Of a stretch of 38,376 nucleotides of DNA, positions 16,555 through 24,392 are shown one piece after another. Position 1 is the stretch's first letter, and each line of letters opens with the position of its first letter. The notes beneath the pieces are model-generated. The model saw only the letters and a program-made list of their open reading frames with translations, did not search any database and was not told where the DNA came from. Source of the DNA: Nitrospira sp. GTDB lineage: Bacteria; Nitrospirota; Nitrospiria; Nitrospirales; Nitrospiraceae. The position numbers and the translations under genes were made by a program. The DNA is taken from contig JAHFEW010000035.1 in NCBI GenBank assembly GCA_023248215.1, forward strand, positions 1 through 38,376, given 5' to 3'.

Positions 16555-17156
16555 GGGAGTATCTGCTTATCGGTCTCAAGCTTGCCGAACAGATCGTTCA
16601 GCGCCGCCTGGACCGATTTGTTGATCGGACCTTCATCGTCTTCCCTGGAGCCTCGGGAGACGACGCCGAATGCCTTGCCAAAACCGGCATAGGTCGCGAG
16701 GGCCCTCCCATTATGAGGGTCTTTTAGGACCGCGTCGACTTTCGCGATGTAGGTATGGTTAAACTTAAATCCGAGACCGGGATCGATGTACAGAAAGATC
16801 CGTAACACCACAATCACATCCGCCCGCCCGTCACGCACGACCTTGCGGAAGGTCTGACGAGCGGTCACATAGTCGACAATCGACTTGTCCCACTCCTGCG
16901 CGGATATGTTGGGAACGGATTTGGCCTGCGTCACCGTGTTTTGTAAATCAGGATCCGCCCGAAGCGTCGCTCCTGGTTCCACCATATAGGCGGCAAGTTC
17001 CGTCAATCGCACCTGCGCGGTATAGGGGAGCGATGATTTCGTTGGGAGAACCGGCGCCGGATGAAAGGTGAGTGTGGTACAACCGATTGCGAGCGTAACT
17101 ATCCCCATTGCCATGTAGATGACAAGCTGACGTTGGTGCTGACCTCTATGTGTCAT
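16551..17156 (-). CDS. Lipoprotein of unknown function
   Basis: This is a 201-residue protein with a hydrophobic N-terminal helix ending in a lipobox (VTLAIGC, about Cys26). It then reads as a mixed alpha/beta periplasmic domain (LPYTAQVRLTELAAYMVEPG, RADVIVVLRIFLYIDPGLGF, HTYIAKVDAVLKDPHNGRALATYAGFGKAFG). The DVIVVLRI...A.VDAVLKDP...LATYAGFGKA pattern resembles outer-membrane-associated lipoproteins that bind small ligands, but I cannot name a family. Its TAG stop overlaps the TAG stop of the convergent tRNA nucleotidyltransferase gene in the palindrome CTAG. No strong ribosome binding site precedes the chosen ATG. Confidence 0.75.
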   Translation of the reverse strand: MTHRGQHQRQLVIYMAMGIVTLAIGCTTLTFHPAPVLPTKSSLPYTAQVRLTELAAYMVEPGATLRADPDLQNTVTQAKSVPNISAQEWDKSIVDYVTARQTFRKVVRDGRADVIVVLRIFLYIDPGLGFKFNHTYIAKVDAVLKDPHNGRALATYAGFGKAFGVVSRGSREDDEGPINKSVQAALNDLFGKLETDKQILP

Positions 17157-17290
17157 GCGATCAATCCGTCTGCAAGTCGTTTTTGTCCTGTTTTCACCAT
17201 ACTACCCGTACGAGAGGGACTGCAACCATACCACGGACCTGCCATGGGCGGCGTCGGACGCTGAGAGGGTATGGATGGCCTCACCGCTAG

Positions 17291-17532
17291 GTGTATTTCA
17301 CCCTTGCCACGATTTCTCACAACCTCTGTGACGCGCTGACGGATGGCGGCCTCGGCGTCGCCTTCTTCGCGCCGTTTGACGAGACGCGCTGTTTCTTCTC
17401 ATCCCATCCGGTCGTGGTGTTGCCGCTGCACTGGCGGGAATTCCTCTCATCGAGGGGCGCAGCCGTTTTTCTGCCGAGGTGCCGTGGCTCTGGATTCCGA
17501 GTCTCGTTCTGGTGGGGGCGGGATGTAGCTGA
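17291..17532 (+). pseudogene. Remnant of a YdjM-type membrane-bound metal-dependent hydrolase
   Basis: The plus strand from 17291 encodes FTLATISHNLCDALTDGG and LGVAFFAPFDETRCFF, followed by HPVVVLPL. This is the hallmark of the C-terminal half of YdjM/DUF457 membrane-bound hydrolases (H...DALT.GG.G....PF...R.FF...P). At about 17454-17457 the frame shifts: the natural continuation RSRFSAEVPWLWIPSLVLVGAG is in the next frame and ends at TGA 17530-17532. A TAG at 17288-17290 closes the frame upstream and the N-terminal half with its HxxxH region is missing. It is therefore 5'-truncated and frameshifted, consistent with loss of one G from the GGGG run. It is unlikely to make a functional product. 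Confidence 0.65.
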
Positions 17533-17736
17533 ATCGTCGGGTCCGGGCTATGGAGAGATCCGGGGCGACAGCATTCCAATCATTGCAGGTCAACCAGTGC
17601 TGTCCCTTGGTCAATGTGAACGGGTGTAGCAGGAACGTGGTCGTGCGGGAAGATGGGTGGAACCGATTGCAGACATACCCACAAGCGGGTAGGCAACGTG
17701 AAGTCCCGCAACGGAGCAATCGCGCGTTACGAAGAG

Positions 17737-17937
17737 TTAAGCCAGCGGCTCAACTGGCTCGAGTTCGTCGTTCATTTCGACGGTTCGAGCCTCTTTTCCC
17801 ATCGCGGCGAGGATGCCGTCATAGACGATGCGAGCCGCATCCGACCATTTTGGATTGAATGGGCGACCAGCGAAAGCGGCTTCGGCCGCCTTTTTCTCAT
17901 CGTGGGTAATCTGTCGAGGAGCGATCATCGTGTCCAT
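17737..17937 (-). CDS. Small conserved-looking hypothetical protein
   Basis: This 66-residue acidic protein has a compact central segment (ITHDEKKAAEAAFAGRPFNPKWSDAARIVYDGILAAMG) predicted to form two helices around an NPxW turn. It has no signal peptide, metal motif or membrane segment. Function is unknown. The first ATG (17937) fits a leaderless transcript because a near-consensus promoter ends 7 bases upstream; a second ATG at 17928 is an alternative start. Codon choice and the strong promoter argue that it is real. Confidence 0.6.
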   Translation of the reverse strand: MDTMIAPRQITHDEKKAAEAAFAGRPFNPKWSDAARIVYDGILAAMGKEARTVEMNDELEPVEPLA

Positions 17938-17944
17938 ACGAATA

Positions 17945-17972
17945 ATAATAGATCGCTTCAGTGCATTGTCAA
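17945..17972 (-). promoter_or_regulatory. Near-consensus sigma70 promoter
   Basis: On the minus strand TTGACA (17967-17972) and TATTAT (17945-17950) are spaced 16 bases apart, with 7 bases from the -10 to the ATG at 17937. This is the best match to consensus in the window and is consistent with a leaderless mRNA. Confidence 0.6.
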
Positions 17973-18003
17973 GGACTCAACAAAATGAAGATGATCGCTC
18001 TTC

Positions 18004-18990
18004 CTAGAGAAACGCCCTGGAGTCAGAGACGCTGCGCGGCGGCAACAGGCGATCCAGTTCAGCGTGGGTCGACCGAAACAGATCAGAGGCCTTGTCTGGA
18101 GTAATCACCACGAACGAAAGGCTGTCTCCCGGGGACAACTGTGCCGCCAGAGAGCGGTCGGCGGCGATCATCGTCGCGAGTGTTGCATACCCACCGGTTG
18201 TCTGACAGTCTGCCATGAGTAAAATCGGTTGTCGATCGGCCGGTACCTGAATGGTGCCGAAAGTCACGGCATCGGAAACGATATCGGCCGAGGTTCGGTG
18301 TATCAGATCTGCCCCACGTAAGCGATAGCCCATCCGGTCGGATTCGGAGGTCACCCGGTAGGGACTCCCGACGAGGACCTGCAACGCGTTTTCGGTGAAA
18401 CGATCGGCTTGCGGGCCGGGCACGACTCGCACCGTCGGTGAGGTGCGATATTGTGGGCGATGCGACGCCGGAAGCGCACGGCCTACGTACTGTGCGCTCA
18501 TGGTTCCTCCCAATCCTACCCCAAGTTGGTCTCCCTTTTTAAGTGCGCGGCCTGCGAGACTTCCCCATCCACTGTAGACGTGGGTCGATCGGCTGCCCAG
18601 GATCAGCGGGCCATCGATTCCTCCCGCGATGGTGATATAGGCGCGGGCGCCCTGTCGTCGCATGCCGAACTGCAACCGGCTTCCTGCCGGCATGGGGATC
18701 ACGGTCCACATGGGGAGCGAGCGACCGTTGCTGGTTGGGGAAAGGTCTGCGCCGGTGATGGCAAGGGACAACGCCTGTTCGAATAACAGTTCCGGCCCTT
18801 GGATTGTGATTTCTAATCCAGCGGCCTGATCAGGGTTGCCGAGCAAACGATTCCCGACCACGAGGGCCCAGCGATCCATCGCGCCGCTGACCGAGACGCC
18901 GAAGCGCTGATAGCCGTAGCGCCCCAAATCCTGGATTGTGGTGAACAGGCCGGGGCGCAGGACATGGATGGGCGGCTGGTCAGGCGGCAT
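18004..18990 (-). CDS. pxpC: 5-oxoprolinase subunit C (biotin-dependent carboxyltransferase-like)
   Basis: This 328-residue protein is of the KipA/YbgK/PxpC family, one of three subunits of the ATP-dependent prokaryotic 5-oxoprolinase that opens 5-oxoproline to glutamate. Recognisable motifs are the opening IHVLRPGLFTTIQDLGRYGYQRFGVSVSGAMDRWAL, NRLLGNPDQAAGLEITIQGPEL, the AYITIAGGIDGPLILGSRSTHVYSGWGSLAGRALKKGD stretch and, near the end, the QPILLMADCQTTGGYATLATMIAAD block. The frame is open further upstream through pxpA, but the ATG at 18990 gives the family's N-terminus and overlaps the pxpA stop by 11 bases, implying translational coupling. It is the last gene of the MFS-pxpB-pxpA-pxpC operon. 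Confidence 0.93.
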   Translation of the reverse strand: MPPDQPPIHVLRPGLFTTIQDLGRYGYQRFGVSVSGAMDRWALVVGNRLLGNPDQAAGLEITIQGPELLFEQALSLAITGADLSPTSNGRSLPMWTVIPMPAGSRLQFGMRRQGARAYITIAGGIDGPLILGSRSTHVYSGWGSLAGRALKKGDQLGVGLGGTMSAQYVGRALPASHRPQYRTSPTVRVVPGPQADRFTENALQVLVGSPYRVTSESDRMGYRLRGADLIHRTSADIVSDAVTFGTIQVPADRQPILLMADCQTTGGYATLATMIAADRSLAAQLSPGDSLSFVVITPDKASDLFRSTHAELDRLLPPRSVSDSRAFL

Positions 18991-19756
18991 GGTCCAACCG
19001 TACAACGGAAATCCTTCCATCGTCGAACATGGTTCGCAACGCATGGGCCAGCCGCACAGCGCCCGGAGTGTCGCCGTGCAGACAGAGGGTGTCGATGCGG
19101 AGGTGAAGTAAGGAGCCATCGATGGCCGGGATCGTACCATCGTGGATCAGCGAGTGTGCCCGAGAGACGACCGTCGATTCATCGTGGATCAGGGCGCCCT
19201 CCTGATCGCGCGGAACCAGTCGGCCGTCGGTATGGTAGGCCCGATCGGCAAATCCTTCGGCGGCGACCGCCAGGCCCCGTGCCTCTCCGGCGGCGAGGAG
19301 TTCGGACCCGGCTAATCCGACCAGGATCAATCTCCGATCGATCTGCGCCACACCTGCGGCAATGGCGTCGGCGAGCGTGCGATCGCGTGCGCCCATATTG
19401 TAAAGCGCTCCGTGCGGTTTGACATGTGAGAGTCGAAGGCCTTCGGCCTGACAGATGGCCATCAACTCACCCACCTGTGACAGGATCATTTCCTGCACAA
19501 ATCCGTGGGACAATGGCTGCTCGCGACGGCCACGCGTCTCTCGATCCGGCAGCCCTGGGTGCGCGCCGATGGCGAGATCATGCTGCTGAGCGAGTTGCAC
19601 GGTACGGCGCATCAGTGTGGCATCACCCGCATGGGCGCCGCAGGCGATATTCACAGACGTCACGTACGCCATCAGGCGAGCTTCCACATCCAGCTGCTCC
19701 GGCGTCGCGGCTTCTCCCAGATCGCAATTGAGGTCGATGGAACGTGGGTTATTCAT
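18980..19756 (-). CDS. pxpA: 5-oxoprolinase subunit A (LamB/YcsF family)
   Basis: This is a 258-residue LamB/YcsF family protein, PxpA of the prokaryotic 5-oxoprolinase. Diagnostic sequence: IDLNCDLGEA at the N-terminus, VNIACGAHAGDATLMRRTV, AIGAHPGLPDRETRGRR, HVKPHGALYNMGARD, VAAEGFADRAYHTDGRLVPRDQEGALIHD and the closing IDTLCLHGDTPGAVRLA. The conserved acidic residues and histidines form the metal-supported active site region in this polysaccharide-deacetylase-like fold. Its ATG overlaps the pxpB stop (ATGA) and its own end overlaps pxpC, so the three subunits are made together as expected for a complex. Confidence 0.95.
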   Translation of the reverse strand: MNNPRSIDLNCDLGEAATPEQLDVEARLMAYVTSVNIACGAHAGDATLMRRTVQLAQQHDLAIGAHPGLPDRETRGRREQPLSHGFVQEMILSQVGELMAICQAEGLRLSHVKPHGALYNMGARDRTLADAIAAGVAQIDRRLILVGLAGSELLAAGEARGLAVAAEGFADRAYHTDGRLVPRDQEGALIHDESTVVSRAHSLIHDGTIPAIDGSLLHLRIDTLCLHGDTPGAVRLAHALRTMFDDGRISVVRLDHAA

Positions 19757-20445
19757 GTGTGGTCCGAAGAAAGGTCCCGGAATTCCTCCATGTCGATGGG
19801 TATAAACTGTACCTGGTCTCCAGCGGCGACCAGAAAGGGCTGGGGCCTGGTGAGACTGAACAGGTGGACCGGCGTCCGCCCAATGATACGCCAGCCCCCT
19901 GGGCTTGCCTGCGGATAGATGCCTGTTTGGCTCCCTGCGATGCCCACCGATCCTGCGGCCACCTGCTTGCGCGGCGTCGGTAAGCGTGGGGCCACGATGC
20001 GATCCGGCACCATGCCCAGATAGGGAAATCCGGGGCTAAATCCCAACATGTAGACGTGATAGGTCACGGAAGCATGCAGGGTGATGACCTGTGCGGGAGT
20101 GAGCCCGCTTTGCTCGGCGACGTCGATCAGGTCCGGTCCCAATTCCCCCCCATAGCAGACGGGAATGTGGTGGGTGGTGTGCGCAGGATCTGTCGCAGGG
20201 AATGCTGTCGCCAGAAGCAACCGCAATTGTGCCGTCACAGCCGCTGCATCGGTGAGCAGCGGGTTGAAGTAGATGGTGGCAGAGCGGTAAGTCGGCACCA
20301 CTTCCATGACGCCGGGAATCGTGGCCCGTTCCACCGTGGCGGCAAAGTCCAAGACCAGCTTGTTGGTCTGGAGATCGATGGTCTCGCCGAACTCGACGGT
20401 GAGGCCCTGCTCACTGAGCGGCACGATGCGTGGGATGACGTTCAC
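19753..20445 (-). CDS. pxpB: 5-oxoprolinase subunit B (KipI-like)
   Basis: This is a 230-residue KipI/PxpB family protein. Motifs are IVPLSEQGLTVEFGETID, VVPTYRSATIYFNPL, HHIPVCYGGELGPDLIDVAEQ, and the highly characteristic YHVYMLGFSPGFPYLG, APRLPTPRKQVAAGSVGIAG and GIYPQASPGGWRIIGRTP. With PxpA and PxpC it forms the ATP-dependent 5-oxoprolinase. The frame overlaps the MFS gene upstream; no ATG gives the family N-terminus, so I chose GTG at 20445 (VNVIPRIVPL), 40 bases after the transporter stop. The ribosome binding site there is weak. Confidence 0.92.
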   Translation of the reverse strand: MNVIPRIVPLSEQGLTVEFGETIDLQTNKLVLDFAATVERATIPGVMEVVPTYRSATIYFNPLLTDAAAVTAQLRLLLATAFPATDPAHTTHHIPVCYGGELGPDLIDVAEQSGLTPAQVITLHASVTYHVYMLGFSPGFPYLGMVPDRIVAPRLPTPRKQVAAGSVGIAGSQTGIYPQASPGGWRIIGRTPVHLFSLTRPQPFLVAAGDQVQFIPIDMEEFRDLSSDHT

Positions 20446-20485
20446 AGGTTTCTCGGCGCTGGTCCGGTGATCGAACCGCGGGTTG

Positions 20486-21766
20486 TCATTCGGGTAAGGG
20501 TTTTCCTTTGGTTTCCGGCGCAAAGGGGAGCACAAGCAAACCCAAAATGTAGATCAACGCGATGGTGCCGGCAGCCTTGTTGAAGGAGCCGAGTGTGGTG
20601 ACGAGCCAGCCGGTGACAAAGGGCGCCGCCGAGGCGAGCACGCGGCCCGCATTGAAACAGAAGCCGGCGCCGGTCGCTCGTAACCTTGTCGGATAGAGCT
20701 CGGGAAGGTAAATTGGAAAGCCGCTGAAGATGCCGTTGTTGAAGAAACCGAGAATCGGCAGCAGCAGCAGCACCTCGGCGTAGCTGCGCGGGACCGAATA
20801 GATGAGCGGCAGCATGATCAGGCTGCCGAGACACATCAACGCGAAGACGGGCCGGCGTCCGAATCGTTCGGCGAGCGGCCCGAATCCCAGGTAGCCGAAC
20901 AAGGCGCCTGCGTTCAGCGCCATGATGGCGTAACTCACATCCGTCGCCAGCGTGGCGGCGTCCTGTCCTTGGAGATCGGGCATGGCACGGACCAAGGTCG
21001 GAGCCCAATTGGTGGCACCCCAGAGTCCAAACACCGCCACGAAGGCTAAGGTCGATCCGACCAGGGTGCCGCGGCGCAATGACGGTTGGAACAACTCGGC
21101 CAGATGTTTGAGGCCGACGCTGGCCGCCCCTCTGGCACGGTCATGGGCCTGGACCCATCGTTCTGGTTCCTTCACCCACCAACGCACGAGCAAGGCGACG
21201 AAGGCCGGCAGGACTCCCACGAGAAAGAGGGTTCGCCAGCCGTAATCTTTCAGCAGGAGATTGAAGGTCGCCGCAAGAAAAAACCCGGCGGCCCACGCCG
21301 ATTGTAAAATGCCCGCGGCCCTGGCGCGTTTATCCTCCGGCCAGGTTTCTGCCACGATCGCCGCACCCGCAGCCCATTCTCCGCCGATCCCGAGTGCGGT
21401 AAGGAAGCGGTAAATTGCGAGATGCCACCATTCTTGCGCCAGCGCGGCGAACCCTGTGAAGATTGCATAAATCAGAATGGTCGCAATCAGGGTTTTGGTG
21501 CGGCCGAAGTAATCGGCGGCCATGCCGAAGCAGATGCCGCCGATGGCCCAACCGATTAGGAAAATGGAAAACACGATGCCGCCGTACCAGCCGATCTGTT
21601 CGGAGGTGACGGTGCCGCCGGAGGCACCCGCTTGCAGTAAGTCATGCAGGGCAGGATGGAGGACGATCGCATAGATGGTCGCGTCCATGGCGTCGAATAC
21701 CCAGCCGAGCCAAGCGACGAACAAGACCAACCATTGATATCTCGTCACCCCCTGGGTCCAAGTCAC
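20486..21766 (-). CDS. MFS transporter, NanT/aromatic-acid-symporter-like
   Basis: This is a 426-residue, 12-helix major facilitator protein. Landmarks are the N-terminal D-x-x-D-x-x region in the first helix (VFDAMDATIYAIVL), the loop 2-3 signature GMAADYFGRTKTL, the ALGIGGEWAAGAAIVAETWP motif typical of the sialate/aromatic acid:H+ symporter group, a central loop with PERWVQAHDRARG, and FGPLAERFGRRPVF in loop 8-9. The GTG at 21766 has GAGGAG 6 bases upstream and is preferred over an ATG at 21796. As first gene of the operon with pxpB, pxpA and pxpC, it may import 5-oxoproline or a compound that yields it; this is inferred from context only. Confidence 0.9.
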   Translation of the reverse strand: MTWTQGVTRYQWLVLFVAWLGWVFDAMDATIYAIVLHPALHDLLQAGASGGTVTSEQIGWYGGIVFSIFLIGWAIGGICFGMAADYFGRTKTLIATILIYAIFTGFAALAQEWWHLAIYRFLTALGIGGEWAAGAAIVAETWPEDKRARAAGILQSAWAAGFFLAATFNLLLKDYGWRTLFLVGVLPAFVALLVRWWVKEPERWVQAHDRARGAASVGLKHLAELFQPSLRRGTLVGSTLAFVAVFGLWGATNWAPTLVRAMPDLQGQDAATLATDVSYAIMALNAGALFGYLGFGPLAERFGRRPVFALMCLGSLIMLPLIYSVPRSYAEVLLLLPILGFFNNGIFSGFPIYLPELYPTRLRATGAGFCFNAGRVLASAAPFVTGWLVTTLGSFNKAAGTIALIYILGLLVLPFAPETKGKPLPE

Positions 21767-21856
21767 GCTGATCTCCTCTCCGTGCGAACCGGTCAATGCC
21801 GCGCCAGGCTACGGTGGAGAAAGTACGCTGTCAAGGTGAACGTGACGAAGCGGACA

Positions 21857-21865
21857 TGGTATAGT
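21857..21865 (+). promoter_or_regulatory. Extended -10 promoter, leaderless arrangement
   Basis: TGG plus TATAGT (21860-21865) ends 10 bases before the ATG at 21876. No Shine-Dalgarno sequence is present between them. Confidence 0.45.
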
Positions 21866-21875
21866 CGCCTCCAAC

Positions 21876-22514
21876 ATGCCTCGGGTGGATTACTATCGTG
21901 TCCTCGGTGTCTCGCGCGACGTCACCGACGACGACATCAAAAAAGCCTACCGGAAGCTCGTCTTCCAGCATCATCCCGACCGCAATCCGAACAACACCAA
22001 GGCCGAAGAAAAAATCCGTGAGATCAACTCTGCCTATGAGATCTTGGGCGATCCCGAGAGCCGGCGAACCTATGATCGGTTGCATTGGGGCGAGGAGCCG
22101 CGGAACGAGGCGGTGGATCCGTCCTTCATCCTCGATGAAATGGAGAAGAAGCTCTTCGATGAAGGGCGCAAGGAAGTCTTCGCCGTCCTGATGAAGATGC
22201 TGCCACGGGTGAAAGCGGAACTCGCCATGGTTCGCGAACGTACGGTCGCACAGCAAGGGTACGACTCGTTCAAGGTCCCCATTGTGGAGGCGCGCGCGGC
22301 GGAGGTGATGGACGAATTCGTCACACCTGAGATGGAGAAGCGCAAACAGCGTCTCCTCGAAGTGGCGCTTCAGATGATGGTGTCGCAGGCTGTCGTGGCG
22401 CGAGGTGACGAGGGCGGCATTCGTGCGCTTCGGGGGCAGCTGGAGGAGGTGTTTCGAAAGGGCCGGATCAAAGGCTTCATCGCCGCATTGGAGCTGTTGT
22501 ACGAACGGCGCTGA
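21876..22514 (+). CDS. J-domain (DnaJ-like) protein
   Basis: This 212-residue protein has an N-terminal J domain of about 68 residues ([25 protein letters not shown]) with the HPD tripeptide at 33-35 (QHHPDRNPN) and the helix [23 protein letters not shown]. The Gly/Phe-rich region and zinc domain of DnaJ are absent. The remaining 140 residues are helical and charged, of no family I recognise, and probably select the client or location. It would stimulate a DnaK-type ATPase in the cytoplasm. The gene is divergent from the MFS-pxp operon and appears to use a leaderless promoter. Confidence 0.9.
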   Translation: MPRVDYYRVLGVSRDVTDDDIKKAYRKLVFQHHPDRNPNNTKAEEKIREINSAYEILGDPESRRTYDRLHWGEEPRNEAVDPSFILDEMEKKLFDEGRKEVFAVLMKMLPRVKAELAMVRERTVAQQGYDSFKVPIVEARAAEVMDEFVTPEMEKRKQRLLEVALQMMVSQAVVARGDEGGIRALRGQLEEVFRKGRIKGFIAALELLYERR

Positions 22515-22534
22515 TCGGTAAGGGGTGAAGCGTT

Positions 22535-22585
22535 AGGCGTGAGGTGCGACCACGTCGATGAGAAGTCCGCTCACCCTTCACGCCT
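22535..22585. repeat. Inverted repeat at convergent gene ends
   Basis: AGGCGTGA plus GGTG (22535-22546) pairs with CACC plus TCACGCCT (22572-22575 and 22578-22585), with a two-base bulge. Flanking text repeats the same GTGAAG/GCGTGAGG words in direct orientation. It lies between the J-domain gene and the amidohydrolase gene, its right arm touching the latter's stop codon. It could be a bidirectional terminator or a copy of a dispersed GTGAGGCGTGA-type repeat. Confidence 0.45.
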
Positions 22586-23793
22586 CACGTGCGTGCGAGG
22601 GGTCCTGCCACGAATCGCCCGCGTTGCATCACTCCCGCGATCCGATCCTTTTTCAGCAGCACTCCGATATTCCTGAGCGGATTCCCTTCCACGAACAACA
22701 AGTCGGCCTGTTTCCCCGCCGTAATGGTCCCGAGGTCCTGGTCGAGACCTAGCAAGCGCGCAGCGGCGGAGGTGCTTGTCATGATCGCCTCCATCGGAGC
22801 CATCCCCAACGCGACCATCCGTTCCAATTCCTGCGCGTTCTCCCCGTGATGGTTAAACGGGGTCCCCGCATCCGTGCCGAGTGCAATGGGGACACCCCGT
22901 CGCACGGCTGCGCGGAAACTCTTTTCATGCTGCTTCACCATATTTCTGGCTTTGGTGCGGGCGCTGTCGGGAATGCCGCAACCGGCCGGGCAAGCCGCGG
23001 TGGTGGCGAGAGCGGATAGTGTGGGCACCATGAAGACGCCGCGTTGGGTCATCATCTCGGCCGCGTCGTCGTCCATGAGTGTGGCATGTTCGATGGAATG
23101 GACGCCGGCACGCAGCGCGTTCTTCATCCCGGTGGCTCCATGGGCATGGGCCGCCACATGCCGACCATGAGCCACGGCGACTTCAACGGCGGCCGTCAGT
23201 TCTTCGACGGTCATCTGGGCGTCGTCCGGTGACGTGCCGGGGGTGAGCACGCCTCCGGAGGCGATGAGCTTGATGACCTCGGCGCCTGCGGCGAGTTGAT
23301 CCCGCACCGCCGACCGAACGGCTTCGACACCAGCCGCTTCGCGCCCGATGAAGCGGGCATGACCACCCGGCATGCAGATCGCAAGGCCTGCGGCAAGAAT
23401 GCGGGGCCCGGGAGTCATGCCGGACTCGATGGCCTGTTTGAGCGCAAAGACAGCATGGTCGCGAAAGCCCACGTCTCGGACAGTCGTAAATCCGGCATGG
23501 AGGGTGCGGCGCGCCAACTCGGCGGCTTTCAGCAGCGTGATGGCCGAGGAGTCTCGTTCCACAGCGGCGACGACATCCGCTTCCGCTCCCAAACACAAGT
23601 GGACGTGACAATCGATGAGACCGGGAAGGACGGTCAGTCCTCGGCCATCAATCCGTTGGGTTCCTTTGGGGAGACGGATGTCCCGATCCGGCCCGACTGC
23701 CACGATGCGGGTGCCGTCGATGACGAGGGTGCCTCCCTCAAGACGGTGGCCGAGGCCGTCCAGGATTCGAATCTGGCGGATGGCGATGGTCAT
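22585..23793 (-). CDS. Amidohydrolase (imidazolonepropionase/Xaa-Pro dipeptidase-like)
   Basis: This 402-residue metal-dependent amidohydrolase has a small N-terminal beta domain then the TIM barrel. Metal ligands are visible: LPGLIDCHVHL (HxH), GAEVIKLIASGG (lysine expected to be carboxylated), AAHAHGATG and SIEHATLMD histidines, and LGTDAGTPF for the catalytic aspartate. The C-terminal ADLLFVEGNPL closes the beta domain. This subfamily cleaves imide or amide bonds, including Xaa-Pro-type dipeptides; the substrate here is unknown. There is no signal peptide. Its ATG overlaps the stop of the DUF3365 haem protein gene (ATGA), placing it last in a three-gene coupled operon. Confidence 0.9.
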   Translation of the reverse strand: MTIAIRQIRILDGLGHRLEGGTLVIDGTRIVAVGPDRDIRLPKGTQRIDGRGLTVLPGLIDCHVHLCLGAEADVVAAVERDSSAITLLKAAELARRTLHAGFTTVRDVGFRDHAVFALKQAIESGMTPGPRILAAGLAICMPGGHARFIGREAAGVEAVRSAVRDQLAAGAEVIKLIASGGVLTPGTSPDDAQMTVEELTAAVEVAVAHGRHVAAHAHGATGMKNALRAGVHSIEHATLMDDDAAEMMTQRGVFMVPTLSALATTAACPAGCGIPDSARTKARNMVKQHEKSFRAAVRRGVPIALGTDAGTPFNHHGENAQELERMVALGMAPMEAIMTSTSAAARLLGLDQDLGTITAGKQADLLFVEGNPLRNIGVLLKKDRIAGVMQRGRFVAGPLART

Positions 23794-24392
23794 GGCGTTT
23801 CAGTGATGGGAATGGTGACGATGATGCCCCCCATAATGTCATTGAACTTATAGTCACGACGTGGGCTGTTGACGTGGGCATTGTGACAGGAGACGCAGCT
23901 CTCGGACACCGCCCGATCGGCGTAGATGCCTTGGAAATAACGGACACCGGCCTGTTGATAGAAACCGGTAAAGGGTTTATCGGGGACCTTCATGACCGCC
24001 TCCAATCCGCGCCGTTCGAAGTCACTGTTGGGTCCGTTCCACACGTAAATCGGCGTGAGGCTGGCGAGCCGGAAACTGAGTTTCAGATCTTTTTGCGCGA
24101 CCAGGCGCCCGGATTCGAGCAGGAATTGGGCCGGCAGGGGAAGGCCTTTTTCCTCTTTCCAATGTTCGAGCGCTTCGACCACTCCTTGGTTGTGCAACTT
24201 GTCCACGACGTTCTGTGTGTAGTTGGCGCGATTCGCATCGATCACGGCTTGAATGAAACCGGTGACACGTTCGGGTGCCACCATATCCGCCTTGTGCGAT
24301 TCTGCCACCGCGAGGGCAATGACCCAGTAGGTGACGGCGGCGACGAAGCCCGCGACCCCTGCTGCCACGATCCATAATCCGCTTCGACTCAT
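23790..24392 (-). CDS. DUF3365 (Tll0287-like) c-type haem protein
   Basis: This 200-residue protein has an N-terminal membrane anchor/signal helix (GLWIVAAGVAGFVAAVTYWVIALAVA) followed by a Tll0287-like/DUF3365 domain: FIQAVIDANRANYTQNVV, RLASLTPIYVWNGPNSDFERRGLEAV and FTGFYQQAGVRYFQGIYADRAVSESCVSCHNAH. CVSCH is a single c-type haem-binding site. The domain should face the periplasm and act as a haem-based sensor or electron carrier. The start at 24392 has GAGGAGG upstream. The ATG overlaps the stop of the preceding aminotransferase gene, and the stop overlaps the amidohydrolase start. A free-standing sensor domain between two metabolic enzymes is unusual. Confidence 0.88.
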   Translation of the reverse strand: MSRSGLWIVAAGVAGFVAAVTYWVIALAVAESHKADMVAPERVTGFIQAVIDANRANYTQNVVDKLHNQGVVEALEHWKEEKGLPLPAQFLLESGRLVAQKDLKLSFRLASLTPIYVWNGPNSDFERRGLEAVMKVPDKPFTGFYQQAGVRYFQGIYADRAVSESCVSCHNAHVNSPRRDYKFNDIMGGIIVTIPITETP

